This document shows positions 17,793 to 25,321 of a stretch of 64,000 bases of DNA, piece by piece. Source of the DNA: OLB4 sp002050165. GTDB taxonomy: Bacteria; Bacteroidota; Ignavibacteria; Tepidaquicellales; Tepidaquicellaceae. The position numbers and the translations under genes are program-made. Below the pieces are notes generated by a model, which made no database searches, was not told the DNA's origin, and was given only the letters and a program-made list of their open reading frames with translations. The DNA lies in assembly GCA_030263475.1 (NCBI GenBank), contig SZPC01000009.1, positions 1 to 64,000 on the forward strand. The letters run 5' to 3'. Within the stretch, counting starts at the first letter, position 1; every line of letters begins with the position of its first letter.

Positions 17793-18634
17793 ACTATTTT
17801 GAGGTCAGGGTAAAGTTCAATCGGAAGAATAGGGAGCAGATAGAAAGTCTGCTCTTTTTAAATGGTGTTACTAATATCCTTGAGGAAGGAAGCGAGTTCA
17901 TTACTTATTTTGAATCATCCGCCGGATGGAAAACTGAGGAATTGAAAAGTAATCTTTTATCCGTATTATCATTATCTCCTGATGATTTTATCTTTGCCGA
18001 ACTCGAAGAAAAAAACTGGAATCAGGAATGGGAGAAAACAATTGAACCGGTTCATATATCGGATAAAATTATTGTTTATCCTTCATGGAAATCGGATGAG
18101 GTGAAAACTGAACCCGGAAAGGTACTGATTGAAATTAATCCTAAAATGTCATTTGGTACTGGACACAATGAAACGACGCAGTTAATGCTTGAGATGATTG
18201 CAAAAAATATAACTGGTACTGAGAAGAAAATGCTCGACTATGGTTGCGGGACTGCTGTACTTTCAATTGCCTGTGCTAAGTTAGGGGTTAGTGAAGCGAT
18301 TGCAATTGATAATGATCCAGATGCCATTGAAAATGCAAATGAATATGTTACGGTGAACAATGTTGCGGAAATTGTTCAGGTGAGATTTTCAAACATTCAA
18401 AGTCTGGATGAATCCGGGTTTGATATTATCTGCGCTAATATTATCCGTTCGGTAATTGTAGATACTTTCGATCTGATTCACGCGAAACTGAATTCCGGCG
18501 GGAAACTTTTACTGTCGGGAATTTTACATCAGGAATGGGGACCTATTGTTTCCTTATTGATGAAAAATTATTACTCGCCGGTAGTGATAAATTCAAAAGC
18601 GGAATGGCTTGGTATTTATGCAAGAAAAAAGTAG
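17789..18634 (+). CDS. prmA: Ribosomal protein L11 methyltransferase
   Basis: SAM-dependent methyltransferase that modifies ribosomal protein L11. 281 residues. The N-terminal substrate-recognition part contains N-W-N-Q-E-W-E, followed by the F-G-T-G-H-N-E-T-T loop and the SAM-binding motif L-D-Y-G-C-G-T-A-V-L near residue 148 (Y replaces the more common V). The C-terminal strand N-I-I-R-S-V corresponds to the family N-I-x-x-x-x segment. Coupled to folD upstream and overlapping the next gene by 17 bases. Confidence 0.93.
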   Translation: MNYFEVRVKFNRKNREQIESLLFLNGVTNILEEGSEFITYFESSAGWKTEELKSNLLSVLSLSPDDFIFAELEEKNWNQEWEKTIEPVHISDKIIVYPSWKSDEVKTEPGKVLIEINPKMSFGTGHNETTQLMLEMIAKNITGTEKKMLDYGCGTAVLSIACAKLGVSEAIAIDNDPDAIENANEYVTVNNVAEIVQVRFSNIQSLDESGFDIICANIIRSVIVDTFDLIHAKLNSGGKLLLSGILHQEWGPIVSLLMKNYYSPVVINSKAEWLGIYARKK

Positions 18635-19538
18635 CAGAATTGCAGTTATTGACATAGGGACGAATACCTGTATTTTATTAATTGCAGAACTTGTAAACGG
18701 TAAGACAGTTACGGTGTTTGAAACTTTTGACACGCCGAGACTTGGTGAAGGGCTTGAAGTAAGCGGTGAAATTTCAAAAGAAGCAACTGCCAGAGTTTCC
18801 AAAACGTTGAGAAATTTTGAAACCTTATCAAGAAAATATAACTGCGACAGGATATTTGCTTTCGGGACTTACACACTTCGCAATGCACGTAACAGTAAGC
18901 AGGTTATATCAGACCTTAACCAAAAATTTGATTCAGGGATTGAAATAATTTCCGCTGAAATGGAAGCAAGGTGTTCGTACTACGGGGCTACATTTGATTT
19001 CCCGTTTTCGCATGACTATGCTGTAATAGATATCGGTGGCGGGAGCACCGAATTTGGTTATTTATTCGATGATTTGTTTTACTATAAAAGCTTAAATATC
19101 GGGGCTGTTACATTAAAGGATAAATTTTTCAGCGACGGGAAGTTCGGAAGAGAGAAAGTTAAACAGGCTGTAGATTTACTCAATGATGAATTTATGAAAA
19201 TTAATTTTCTAAACCTTTACAACAAAGATCTCATAGGGGTTGCAGGTACACCGGTTACTTACTATGCTTTGATTAACAACATGAAAAATTTCAAGGAAGA
19301 TAAAATTCACGGGAAAACTTTAGAGACCTTTCAAATTTCATCAATGATAAATATCTTATCGAAAAAGGATACAACACAAATAAGAACTATGGGTGATTTC
19401 ATGAAAGGTCGTGCAGATATAATTGTACCGGGTGGATTAATTCTCAATGAATTTATGAAATATTTCGGATTCAATGAAATAAAAATTTCTACTAAAGGTT
19501 TACGATACGGGGTTTTCTTTTATCTGTTAAAAAATTAA
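18618..19538 (+). CDS. ppx: Ppx/GppA family exopolyphosphatase / guanosine pentaphosphatase
   Basis: Actin-fold phosphatase of about 306 residues, the short single-module form. Phosphate loops are I-D-I-G-T-N-T near residue 12 and V-I-D-I-G-G-G-S-T-E-F near 137. In relatives it removes terminal phosphates from polyphosphate or converts pppGpp to ppGpp; which reaction applies cannot be decided here. I chose ATG 18618 over a TTG at 18609 because the first strand begins directly after it. It overlaps prmA and is one base from the channel gene that follows. Confidence 0.9.
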   Translation: MQEKSSRIAVIDIGTNTCILLIAELVNGKTVTVFETFDTPRLGEGLEVSGEISKEATARVSKTLRNFETLSRKYNCDRIFAFGTYTLRNARNSKQVISDLNQKFDSGIEIISAEMEARCSYYGATFDFPFSHDYAVIDIGGGSTEFGYLFDDLFYYKSLNIGAVTLKDKFFSDGKFGREKVKQAVDLLNDEFMKINFLNLYNKDLIGVAGTPVTYYALINNMKNFKEDKIHGKTLETFQISSMINILSKKDTTQIRTMGDFMKGRADIIVPGGLILNEFMKYFGFNEIKISTKGLRYGVFFYLLKN

Positions 19539-19539
19539 C

Positions 19540-20814
19540 ATGAAATATTATAGACAATATTCGGATTGGATAAAAAATCATCTTGCCGGAATAGGGCTGG
19601 ATAATTTTTGGGTTAATTTTTTTGCGACCGTTATTGATTTAATATTGCTGGTAATTATTTGCGTGTTGACTTTTCACCTGACGAAGCTCTTGTTCATTCA
19701 GGGGTTGAAAAAGTTAGCAGATAAACTGAAGATACCGGGCAGAGAAGAGTTCAGGACTAAAAAAGTAATCGTTCCTTTAGCTCACATTACTCCCGCTTTT
19801 GTTATAAAAGCTTTCATTCCTGAAGTCTTTGAATCATCGCCTGGCTATATTTCGTTTTTCAGCGGGCTTACTGATTTATATATCATTATATCCGTAACGG
19901 TAGTTCTTGGAAGGTTTATTTCTGCAGTTAGCGCTGGTCTCAATAAACTTCCGGTATTCCGCGATAAACCGGTGAAAAGTTATTCACAGCTTATCGTTAT
20001 TATTATCTGGCTTATCGCGGTTGTTTTGGTATTTTCAGTGATACTTAATAAATCGCCGATATATCTGCTTGGTGCATTGGGAGCAATGACTGCCGTGCTA
20101 TTACTCGTGTTCAAAGATACACTGCTCGGATTTGTCGCCAGTATTCAAATTTCTGCCTATGATATGATGAAACCCGGCGACTGGATAACCATGCCGAAAC
20201 ACGATGCCGATGGCGATGTAATATCAATAAACCTTAATACGGTTGTAGTCAGAAATTTTGATAAGACAATCGTTATGATTCCAACTTACGCCTTTATTTC
20301 CGAGTCATTTAGAAATTGGCGTGGAATGGTTGATTCGAAAGGTAGAAGGATTAAAAGATCTTTGTATGTGAATGTTAATAGTATTAAATTCTGCACGAAG
20401 GAGATGTTGATTAAATTCAGGGAGTACGAACTGATACGCGAATATATTCAAATCCGTGAAAAAGAAATTGACGAGTTCAATGAGGAGCGAAACATTAATA
20501 AAAGTGAACTAATCAACGGGCGCAACCTGACCAACGTCGGGATTTTCAGGAAGTATATAGAAGCTTATCTGAGAAATAACCCGGATATCCGGCAGGAGAA
20601 AGGCTATTCATTGATAGTACGGCAACTTGAACCGACTGAGAAAGGTTTGCCTCTCGAAATTTATGCGTTTACTAATACGACCGACTGGGTTATTTACGAA
20701 GCGATTCAGTCCGATATATTTGATCACTTACTTTCATCTGCAAAGAATTTTGGTCTGACTTTATTCCAAAGTCCGACCGGCGCAGATATTCGGGCGTTAA
20801 AGGAAAAAGAATGA
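19540..20814 (+). CDS. Mechanosensitive ion channel, MscS family (YbdG-like)
   Basis: Membrane channel that opens under tension to relieve osmotic shock. 424 residues; about five hydrophobic segments in the first 185 residues are followed by the MscS beta domain (F-V-A-S-I-Q-I near 198, G-D-W-I near 213, V-V-V-R-N-F-D near 232). A long C-terminal domain is rich in charged residues. Both length and the insertion of about 50 residues in the C-terminal domain (D-E-F-N-E-E-R-N near 309) match E. coli YbdG rather than MscS. The stop overlaps the next start (ATGA). Confidence 0.9.
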   Translation: MKYYRQYSDWIKNHLAGIGLDNFWVNFFATVIDLILLVIICVLTFHLTKLLFIQGLKKLADKLKIPGREEFRTKKVIVPLAHITPAFVIKAFIPEVFESSPGYISFFSGLTDLYIIISVTVVLGRFISAVSAGLNKLPVFRDKPVKSYSQLIVIIIWLIAVVLVFSVILNKSPIYLLGALGAMTAVLLLVFKDTLLGFVASIQISAYDMMKPGDWITMPKHDADGDVISINLNTVVVRNFDKTIVMIPTYAFISESFRNWRGMVDSKGRRIKRSLYVNVNSIKFCTKEMLIKFREYELIREYIQIREKEIDEFNEERNINKSELINGRNLTNVGIFRKYIEAYLRNNPDIRQEKGYSLIVRQLEPTEKGLPLEIYAFTNTTDWVIYEAIQSDIFDHLLSSAKNFGLTLFQSPTGADIRALKEKE

Positions 20815-21134
20815 TAGTTAATAATATTTTCGAGAACTTGAGCGACCTTGACTTATCTGATGAGTATATAGAGAAAATATTTGAAGGTGAAAATGTGTAT
20901 GTAGAGCGAATAGTTTCAAAAGCTCACTGCACAAAACCCGGAGAATGGCTTAAGCAGGAATTGAACGAGTGGGTAATTGTACTGAGTGGTAGAGCAGTTC
21001 TTTCATTCGAAGGTGAGCCGGACGTGAAATTAAAATCAGGGGATTACATTTTCATTCCGGCACATAAATTACACAGGGTAAAAGAAACTTCGAGTGAACC
21101 GAATTGTGTGTGGCTGACTTTTTTCTTTAAATGA
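20811..21134 (+). CDS. Small cupin-domain protein
   Basis: A 107-residue single-cupin barrel. The two cupin motifs are recognisable: W-V-I-V-L-S-G-R-A with F-E-G-E-P, then L-K-S-G-D-Y-I-F-I-P-A-H-K-L-H-R-V. One histidine of the first motif is missing, while the second keeps His-Lys-Leu-His. Function unknown; possible metal-binding sensor or small-molecule isomerase. Coupled to the channel gene by a four-base overlap. Confidence 0.8.
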   Translation: MIVNNIFENLSDLDLSDEYIEKIFEGENVYVERIVSKAHCTKPGEWLKQELNEWVIVLSGRAVLSFEGEPDVKLKSGDYIFIPAHKLHRVKETSSEPNCVWLTFFFK

Positions 21135-21145
21135 AAATTTTTTAA

Positions 21146-21646
21146 ATGAGCAGAAACGCAGACTACTGGATTGAACGATTTAATATGTTACCGCATCCGG
21201 AAGGCGGTTATTTTAAGGAAGTTTACAGAAGCCGGGAATTTGTGCAAAGGGAGCATTTACCTGAGAGGTATGACGGCGAAAGAAATTTTGTAACGAGCAT
21301 TTATTTTCTGTTGGATAAAACACAAACCTCGAAGTTTCATCGCTTGAAATCTGATGAGATTTGGTATCATCTTGATGGTAACGGTGCTCTTGTTCATATC
21401 ATATATCCTGACGGAAAGAGAAACACGATTAAGTTAGGTTATGATTACGATAAGGGTGAACACCTGCAAGCTGTAATACCAATGGGCTCCTGGTTTGGAG
21501 CTGAGGTAACCGATAAAGCAGGTTACTGTCTTGTTGGTTGCGCCGTTGCACCGGGTTTTAATTTCAATGATTTCGAACTGGCGAAAAGGGAAAATCTTTT
21601 AAATGAATTTCCCGATTACGCCGATATTATAAATAAATTAACATAA
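21146..21646 (+). CDS. DUF985 / cupin_5 family protein
   Basis: A 166-residue protein clearly of the cupin_5 (DUF985) family: H-P-E-G-G-Y-F-K-E-V-Y-R near 15-26, T-S-I-Y-F-L-L near 49, F-H-R-L-K-S-D-E-I-W-Y-H near 62-73, and V-G-C-A-V-A-P-G-F near 131. Members are RmlC-like barrels, some linked to sugar metabolism, but no reaction is firmly known for this branch. Second cupin in a row in this operon, 11 bases after the first. Confidence 0.88.
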   Translation: MSRNADYWIERFNMLPHPEGGYFKEVYRSREFVQREHLPERYDGERNFVTSIYFLLDKTQTSKFHRLKSDEIWYHLDGNGALVHIIYPDGKRNTIKLGYDYDKGEHLQAVIPMGSWFGAEVTDKAGYCLVGCAVAPGFNFNDFELAKRENLLNEFPDYADIINKLT

Positions 21647-21656
21647 GGAAAAGCTC

Positions 21657-22727
21657 ATGTTCAACGAATCAAAGGACAGTTCAACTGCAGGTCTTATCCG
21701 GTTATGTATCGGTTACTTTACTTTTTATGTATTAACCGGCGTTCTGGTGAAGTATTTTCAGGGTTCAAAGGAATTAGGGTTACCTGATTTCAGTGGAATC
21801 GAATATCTAGTGTACAGCACCCTCGGCGGTACGGCATTCGCCCTTAGCATTGTTTTTGCGCTTAAGTGGTACAGGTTTGAGAGCGAAAGTTATATCAACA
21901 TTGGTCCGCTGAAACTTCCGAGAGAAGTGTATTACATTATACCTTCGGGTATTTGTACTGCGGTTGTTATCCCGACAACGACTTTACTTTATTCACTACC
22001 AATTTCCGTAATGGTTGCAATGGTTATTATGCGGGGTAGCGTTATCGTGATTAGCAGGGTCGTTGATGCAATTCAAATTAAACAGGGTCTACTGAAAAAG
22101 AAAGTGTATCTTGAAGAAAATCTCGCAGTGGTTTTTGCAATACTTGGAGTATCAACTAACTTGTTTTTTGTAGGAGAAGGAGAATTTGAATTCGTTGGAA
22201 ATTTTGCAGCGATGGCGATTTTGATTTCTTACATTTTAGCTTATTCATTGCGAATATATATTATGAATTATTACAAGAACACAAGGACTTCCAAAGTCAA
22301 ACAGGACAACAAAGCTTTTTTCGGACTCGAACAAATCTTTGCAACCTTAACGATGTTGCTTGTATTTCTCGGATTAATATATTTTGCCGGCTCTGAGAAT
22401 GGCGTTACATTCCAGTTCAGGGAGACGGTGACAAACGCGCGTTCTGATTGGTTCTGGGCGGTACTTGCGGGAGTACCGTTCGGTGCGGTGGCATTCTTTT
22501 CTGTTTTTATTTTTATGTATAAAGGGAGAACGGCAACTTTCGCCGGACTCGTTAACAGGCTTACTTCACTACTGGCGGGGACTACCGCAACTTTGATATT
22601 TGCATTTTTCATTAGTGGCAAGTATCCGGATAAATCGGAATGGCTATCTCTTATCTTTATTTTAGTCGCGGTCGGTTTCATAACGCGGGCTGAAAAGAAA
22701 CGAATTAAAGAACTCCAGTTAAACTAA
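21657..22727 (+). CDS. Multi-pass membrane protein, DMT/EamA-like
   Basis: Integral membrane protein of 356 residues with about ten hydrophobic helices. Two halves each contain a run resembling drug/metabolite transporters (I-S-V-M-V-A-M-V-I-M-R-G-S in the first, T-A-T-F-A-G-L-V-N-R-L-T-S-L-L-A-G in the second). I could not place it in a named family with certainty; a permease role is inferred from topology. The start has AAGGA seven bases upstream. Ten bases after the cupin_5 gene. Confidence 0.6.
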   Translation: MFNESKDSSTAGLIRLCIGYFTFYVLTGVLVKYFQGSKELGLPDFSGIEYLVYSTLGGTAFALSIVFALKWYRFESESYINIGPLKLPREVYYIIPSGICTAVVIPTTTLLYSLPISVMVAMVIMRGSVIVISRVVDAIQIKQGLLKKKVYLEENLAVVFAILGVSTNLFFVGEGEFEFVGNFAAMAILISYILAYSLRIYIMNYYKNTRTSKVKQDNKAFFGLEQIFATLTMLLVFLGLIYFAGSENGVTFQFRETVTNARSDWFWAVLAGVPFGAVAFFSVFIFMYKGRTATFAGLVNRLTSLLAGTTATLIFAFFISGKYPDKSEWLSLIFILVAVGFITRAEKKRIKELQLN

Positions 22728-22738
22728 AATCACATTAC

Positions 22739-23158
22739 ATGAAAGTTGAAGTAAAACTTTTGGAAAAAATGAAACTTGCCGGAAGTAACGAAAACGGTAA
22801 GGTAACTTATTTTGATGCTTATTCAACTTCGGGTGGCGATGCCGAATATGCGTCCCCGATGGAAGTACTTTTGCAATCGCTCGCAGGATGTACCGCAATG
22901 GATGTTTTAAGCATTATCCGGAAAAAACGTAAAAGCATATCCGCTTTTAAAATTTATGTTGATGCGGTTCAGTCGGAAGAACATCCGAGAGTGTTCACGA
23001 AAATACACCTCATGTATGAGCTTGTCAGCGAAGACGCACAGATTGAAGATCTCGACCGTGCGATTGACTTATCAATGGAAAAATACTGCAGTGTTTCGCG
23101 AATGTTGAAAAATGGCGGCGTAAAGGTAACATGGGCTTCAGTTCTGAAAGGTGAATGA
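22739..23158 (+). CDS. OsmC/Ohr family peroxiredoxin-like protein
   Basis: A 139-residue OsmC-fold protein. The two redox cysteines are present at positions 51 (S-L-A-G-C-T-A-M-D) and 117 (K-Y-C-S-V-S). Relatives reduce organic hydroperoxides with lipoyl or other thiols; the YhfA-like branch is more obscure. Last gene of the eleven-gene run, followed by a strong terminator. Confidence 0.9.
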   Translation: MKVEVKLLEKMKLAGSNENGKVTYFDAYSTSGGDAEYASPMEVLLQSLAGCTAMDVLSIIRKKRKSISAFKIYVDAVQSEEHPRVFTKIHLMYELVSEDAQIEDLDRAIDLSMEKYCSVSRMLKNGGVKVTWASVLKGE

Positions 23159-23183
23159 AAATTTTTATTACATTTGAAAAACT

Positions 23184-23210
23184 AAACCCTGCTAAGCCGC
23201 AGGGTTTTTT
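23184..23210 (+). terminator. Rho-independent terminator, probably bidirectional
   Basis: Stem AAACCCTGC (23184-23192), loop TAAGCC, stem GCAGGGTTT (23199-23207) and then more T. It sits between the convergent osmC-like gene and the carbonic anhydrase gene, and the opposite strand also continues into T-rich sequence, so it may serve both. Confidence 0.9.
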
Positions 23211-23249
23211 GTTGACTTATTTCGTTAATTCGAACGTACAGTGGATAAT

Positions 23250-23912
23250 TTAATTACCGAAAGATTTAGTTCTCTTTTTGTGTGGCTTTAAATCGTAGAT
23301 GCTTCTAATATCTGCAAAAACCACATCCATGTTAAGTTCGAGATCTATTATCTTTCCTGTTCTGATGTTAAATACCCAGCCGTGTATCGTTGGAAAACCG
23401 GTTTTATACCATTGGCGCTGGACGTGGTCAATCTTAGCAATATTAATACACTGTTCCACTACGTTTAATTCGACAAGCTTATCAAATTTTTCACGCTGGT
23501 TAGTAATCTTATCGAGGGTATTTTGATGAAGTCTGTAAACATCACGAATAGATTGGAGCCAGCTGTTGAGTTGACCGAGATCGCCGGGATTCATTGAAGA
23601 CTTTACTCCGCCACATTCATAATGCCCGCAAACAATTATGTGTTTGATCTTTAAATGTTGAACAGCAAACTGAACGACAGCGTTTAGATTGCTATCAGTA
23701 CTGCTGACAATGTTCGCAATATTACGGTGGACGAATACCTCACCGGGATTTACACCCATCATTTCCTCTGCAGTTACTCTACTATCGCTGCAACCTATGT
23801 AAAGGAACTCCGGGTTTTGTCCGCAGGATAACTTTTTAAAGTAATCGGGATCAATCGAAAGTTTTTCCGAAACCCACTTTTCGTTATTCTGAAATATTTT
23901 CTTAAACCTCAT
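23250..23912 (-). CDS. can: Beta-class carbonic anhydrase
   Basis: Zinc enzyme interconverting CO2 and bicarbonate. 220 residues. Zinc ligands and partners are visible: C41-S-D43-S-R45 and H97-Y-E-C100-G-G. The sequence matches the E. coli Can type. Single gene facing the long operon; no Shine-Dalgarno. Confidence 0.95.
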   Translation of the reverse strand: MRFKKIFQNNEKWVSEKLSIDPDYFKKLSCGQNPEFLYIGCSDSRVTAEEMMGVNPGEVFVHRNIANIVSSTDSNLNAVVQFAVQHLKIKHIIVCGHYECGGVKSSMNPGDLGQLNSWLQSIRDVYRLHQNTLDKITNQREKFDKLVELNVVEQCINIAKIDHVQRQWYKTGFPTIHGWVFNIRTGKIIDLELNMDVVFADIRSIYDLKPHKKRTKSFGN

Positions 23913-24050
23913 ATGAGTTTACAATATTAATTATTAAAGGTTCAAAAAGAAATAGCATGTGGTATATGTTTGATACCCCATAATCACAATTTTTTAACCT
24001 GTCAATTTAAGAACTATTTCTTACTTTTCCAAAATTAAAAAAAATACAAA

Positions 24051-25046
24051 ATGGCGGATAAAGTAACGTTGGTAAAGCCCCCGATTATGTACAAAGAGGC
24101 ACAGAAAGTCCTCAGAGAAATCGAATCAATTACCGGTGGAAAAATTATATCATATTACAATTCCATTAGCGGTAATATTTGTCAGAATGATGTAAACATC
24201 TTCCACGAAATAATTTCTGAATGGGATATGCAGGAAGATCTGTACTTACTGATAAAATCAGATGGCGGAGATGGGAAAGCATCGCTCAGGATTATTAATC
24301 TCCTCAGGCAACACACAAAAAGATTAACTGCGCTCATACAGGGAGAATGTGGCTCAGCGGCAACCATGTTGGCGCTCGGTGCTGAGGAAATTCAAATGGG
24401 ACCACTGGCGTACCTTACTCCGATTGATACATCAATTACACACGAGCTTTCGCCGATTGATCGCAATAATAACCTTGTTCGTATCGGTCACGATGAGCTT
24501 ACAAGAGTTGTGAAACTTTGGAATGAGGAGCAAGGTGAAAGTAATCCGTATCCTGAATTGTACAAGTTTATTCATCCGCTTGCAATCGGTGCAGTTGATA
24601 GGGCAAGTTCTCTTTCAATCAGACTATGCAGTGAAATTCTGTCGTTCCATATGACGGATAAAGGTAAAGCGGATAATATCAGCAAGTGCTTAAATTCCAA
24701 TTATCCCTCTCATAGCTATCCTATAACGATTAGGGAATCTCAACGAATCGGGTTGAACGTTAATGAAATTGATTCAAATGTGAATAACCTGCTTACAGAT
24801 TTATATTCGTTTTACTCAGAGATGGGAAAAAAAGCATACACGGATTATGACGAAAACAATTATCACGATAATGCAATAACAAATATAATTGAAGCTGTGG
24901 GTGTTCAATACTTCTACCAGATTGACAAAGACTGGCATTATAAAACTGATGAACGGCGCTACATTGCATGGAACGATAAGAGTTCATGGTATCGAATTGA
25001 AGGAACAGATAAGGAAGCTAAACCTGAAGCCATCGCCTTGAGGTAA
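24051..25046 (+). CDS. SDH-type serine protease (ClpP/crotonase-fold, SppA-related)
   Basis: 331 residues. The N-terminal 200 match the serine dehydrogenase proteinase family: L-L-I-K-S-D-G-G-D near 66-74 (oxyanion region), G-E-C-G-S-A-A-T near 98-105 with probable nucleophile Ser102, then A-L-G-A-E-E-I and L-T-P-I-D. No signal peptide or membrane helix is seen, so it is probably cytosolic. The last 60 residues, rich in Tyr, Trp and Asp, are not part of the protease core I know. Single gene between two long gaps; target unknown. Confidence 0.82.
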   Translation: MADKVTLVKPPIMYKEAQKVLREIESITGGKIISYYNSISGNICQNDVNIFHEIISEWDMQEDLYLLIKSDGGDGKASLRIINLLRQHTKRLTALIQGECGSAATMLALGAEEIQMGPLAYLTPIDTSITHELSPIDRNNNLVRIGHDELTRVVKLWNEEQGESNPYPELYKFIHPLAIGAVDRASSLSIRLCSEILSFHMTDKGKADNISKCLNSNYPSHSYPITIRESQRIGLNVNEIDSNVNNLLTDLYSFYSEMGKKAYTDYDENNYHDNAITNIIEAVGVQYFYQIDKDWHYKTDERRYIAWNDKSSWYRIEGTDKEAKPEAIALR

Positions 25047-25321
25047 CCGGTAATTCTTTCAGTTGTAGGAATTTTATACAATGATCTGATTCAATATTTC
25101 ATTTTGAGAAAAAAATCCGGACATATAAAATTATTAACAGTCTGAATAAATAAAGTTATTGGCTTAATCTAAGCTTAGATAATTATTATAATTTCATAGT
25201 AGGATTAAATTGGGCAAATATATATCAGTTTAAATCTTAACCGTTATATTTATATTGCTAACGTAAACTTCGGAAACCCAAATCCCGAAGTACCTGATTT
25301 AAAAATTTCAAAAATATATTC
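25047..25321. other. Intergenic region before transketolase gene
   Basis: About 275 bases, very AT-rich, without an open frame I would call. It holds a perfect palindrome at 25167-25180 (listed separately). No terminator with a T run and no convincing TAnnTTTG promoter were found. Confidence 0.5.
25167..25180. promoter_or_regulatory. 14-bp perfect palindrome, possible operator
   Basis: ATCTAAGCTTAGAT is an exact inverted repeat about 140 bases upstream of the transketolase start. It is too short for a stable hairpin and has no T run, which favours a protein-binding site over a terminator. The regulator is unknown. Confidence 0.35.
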
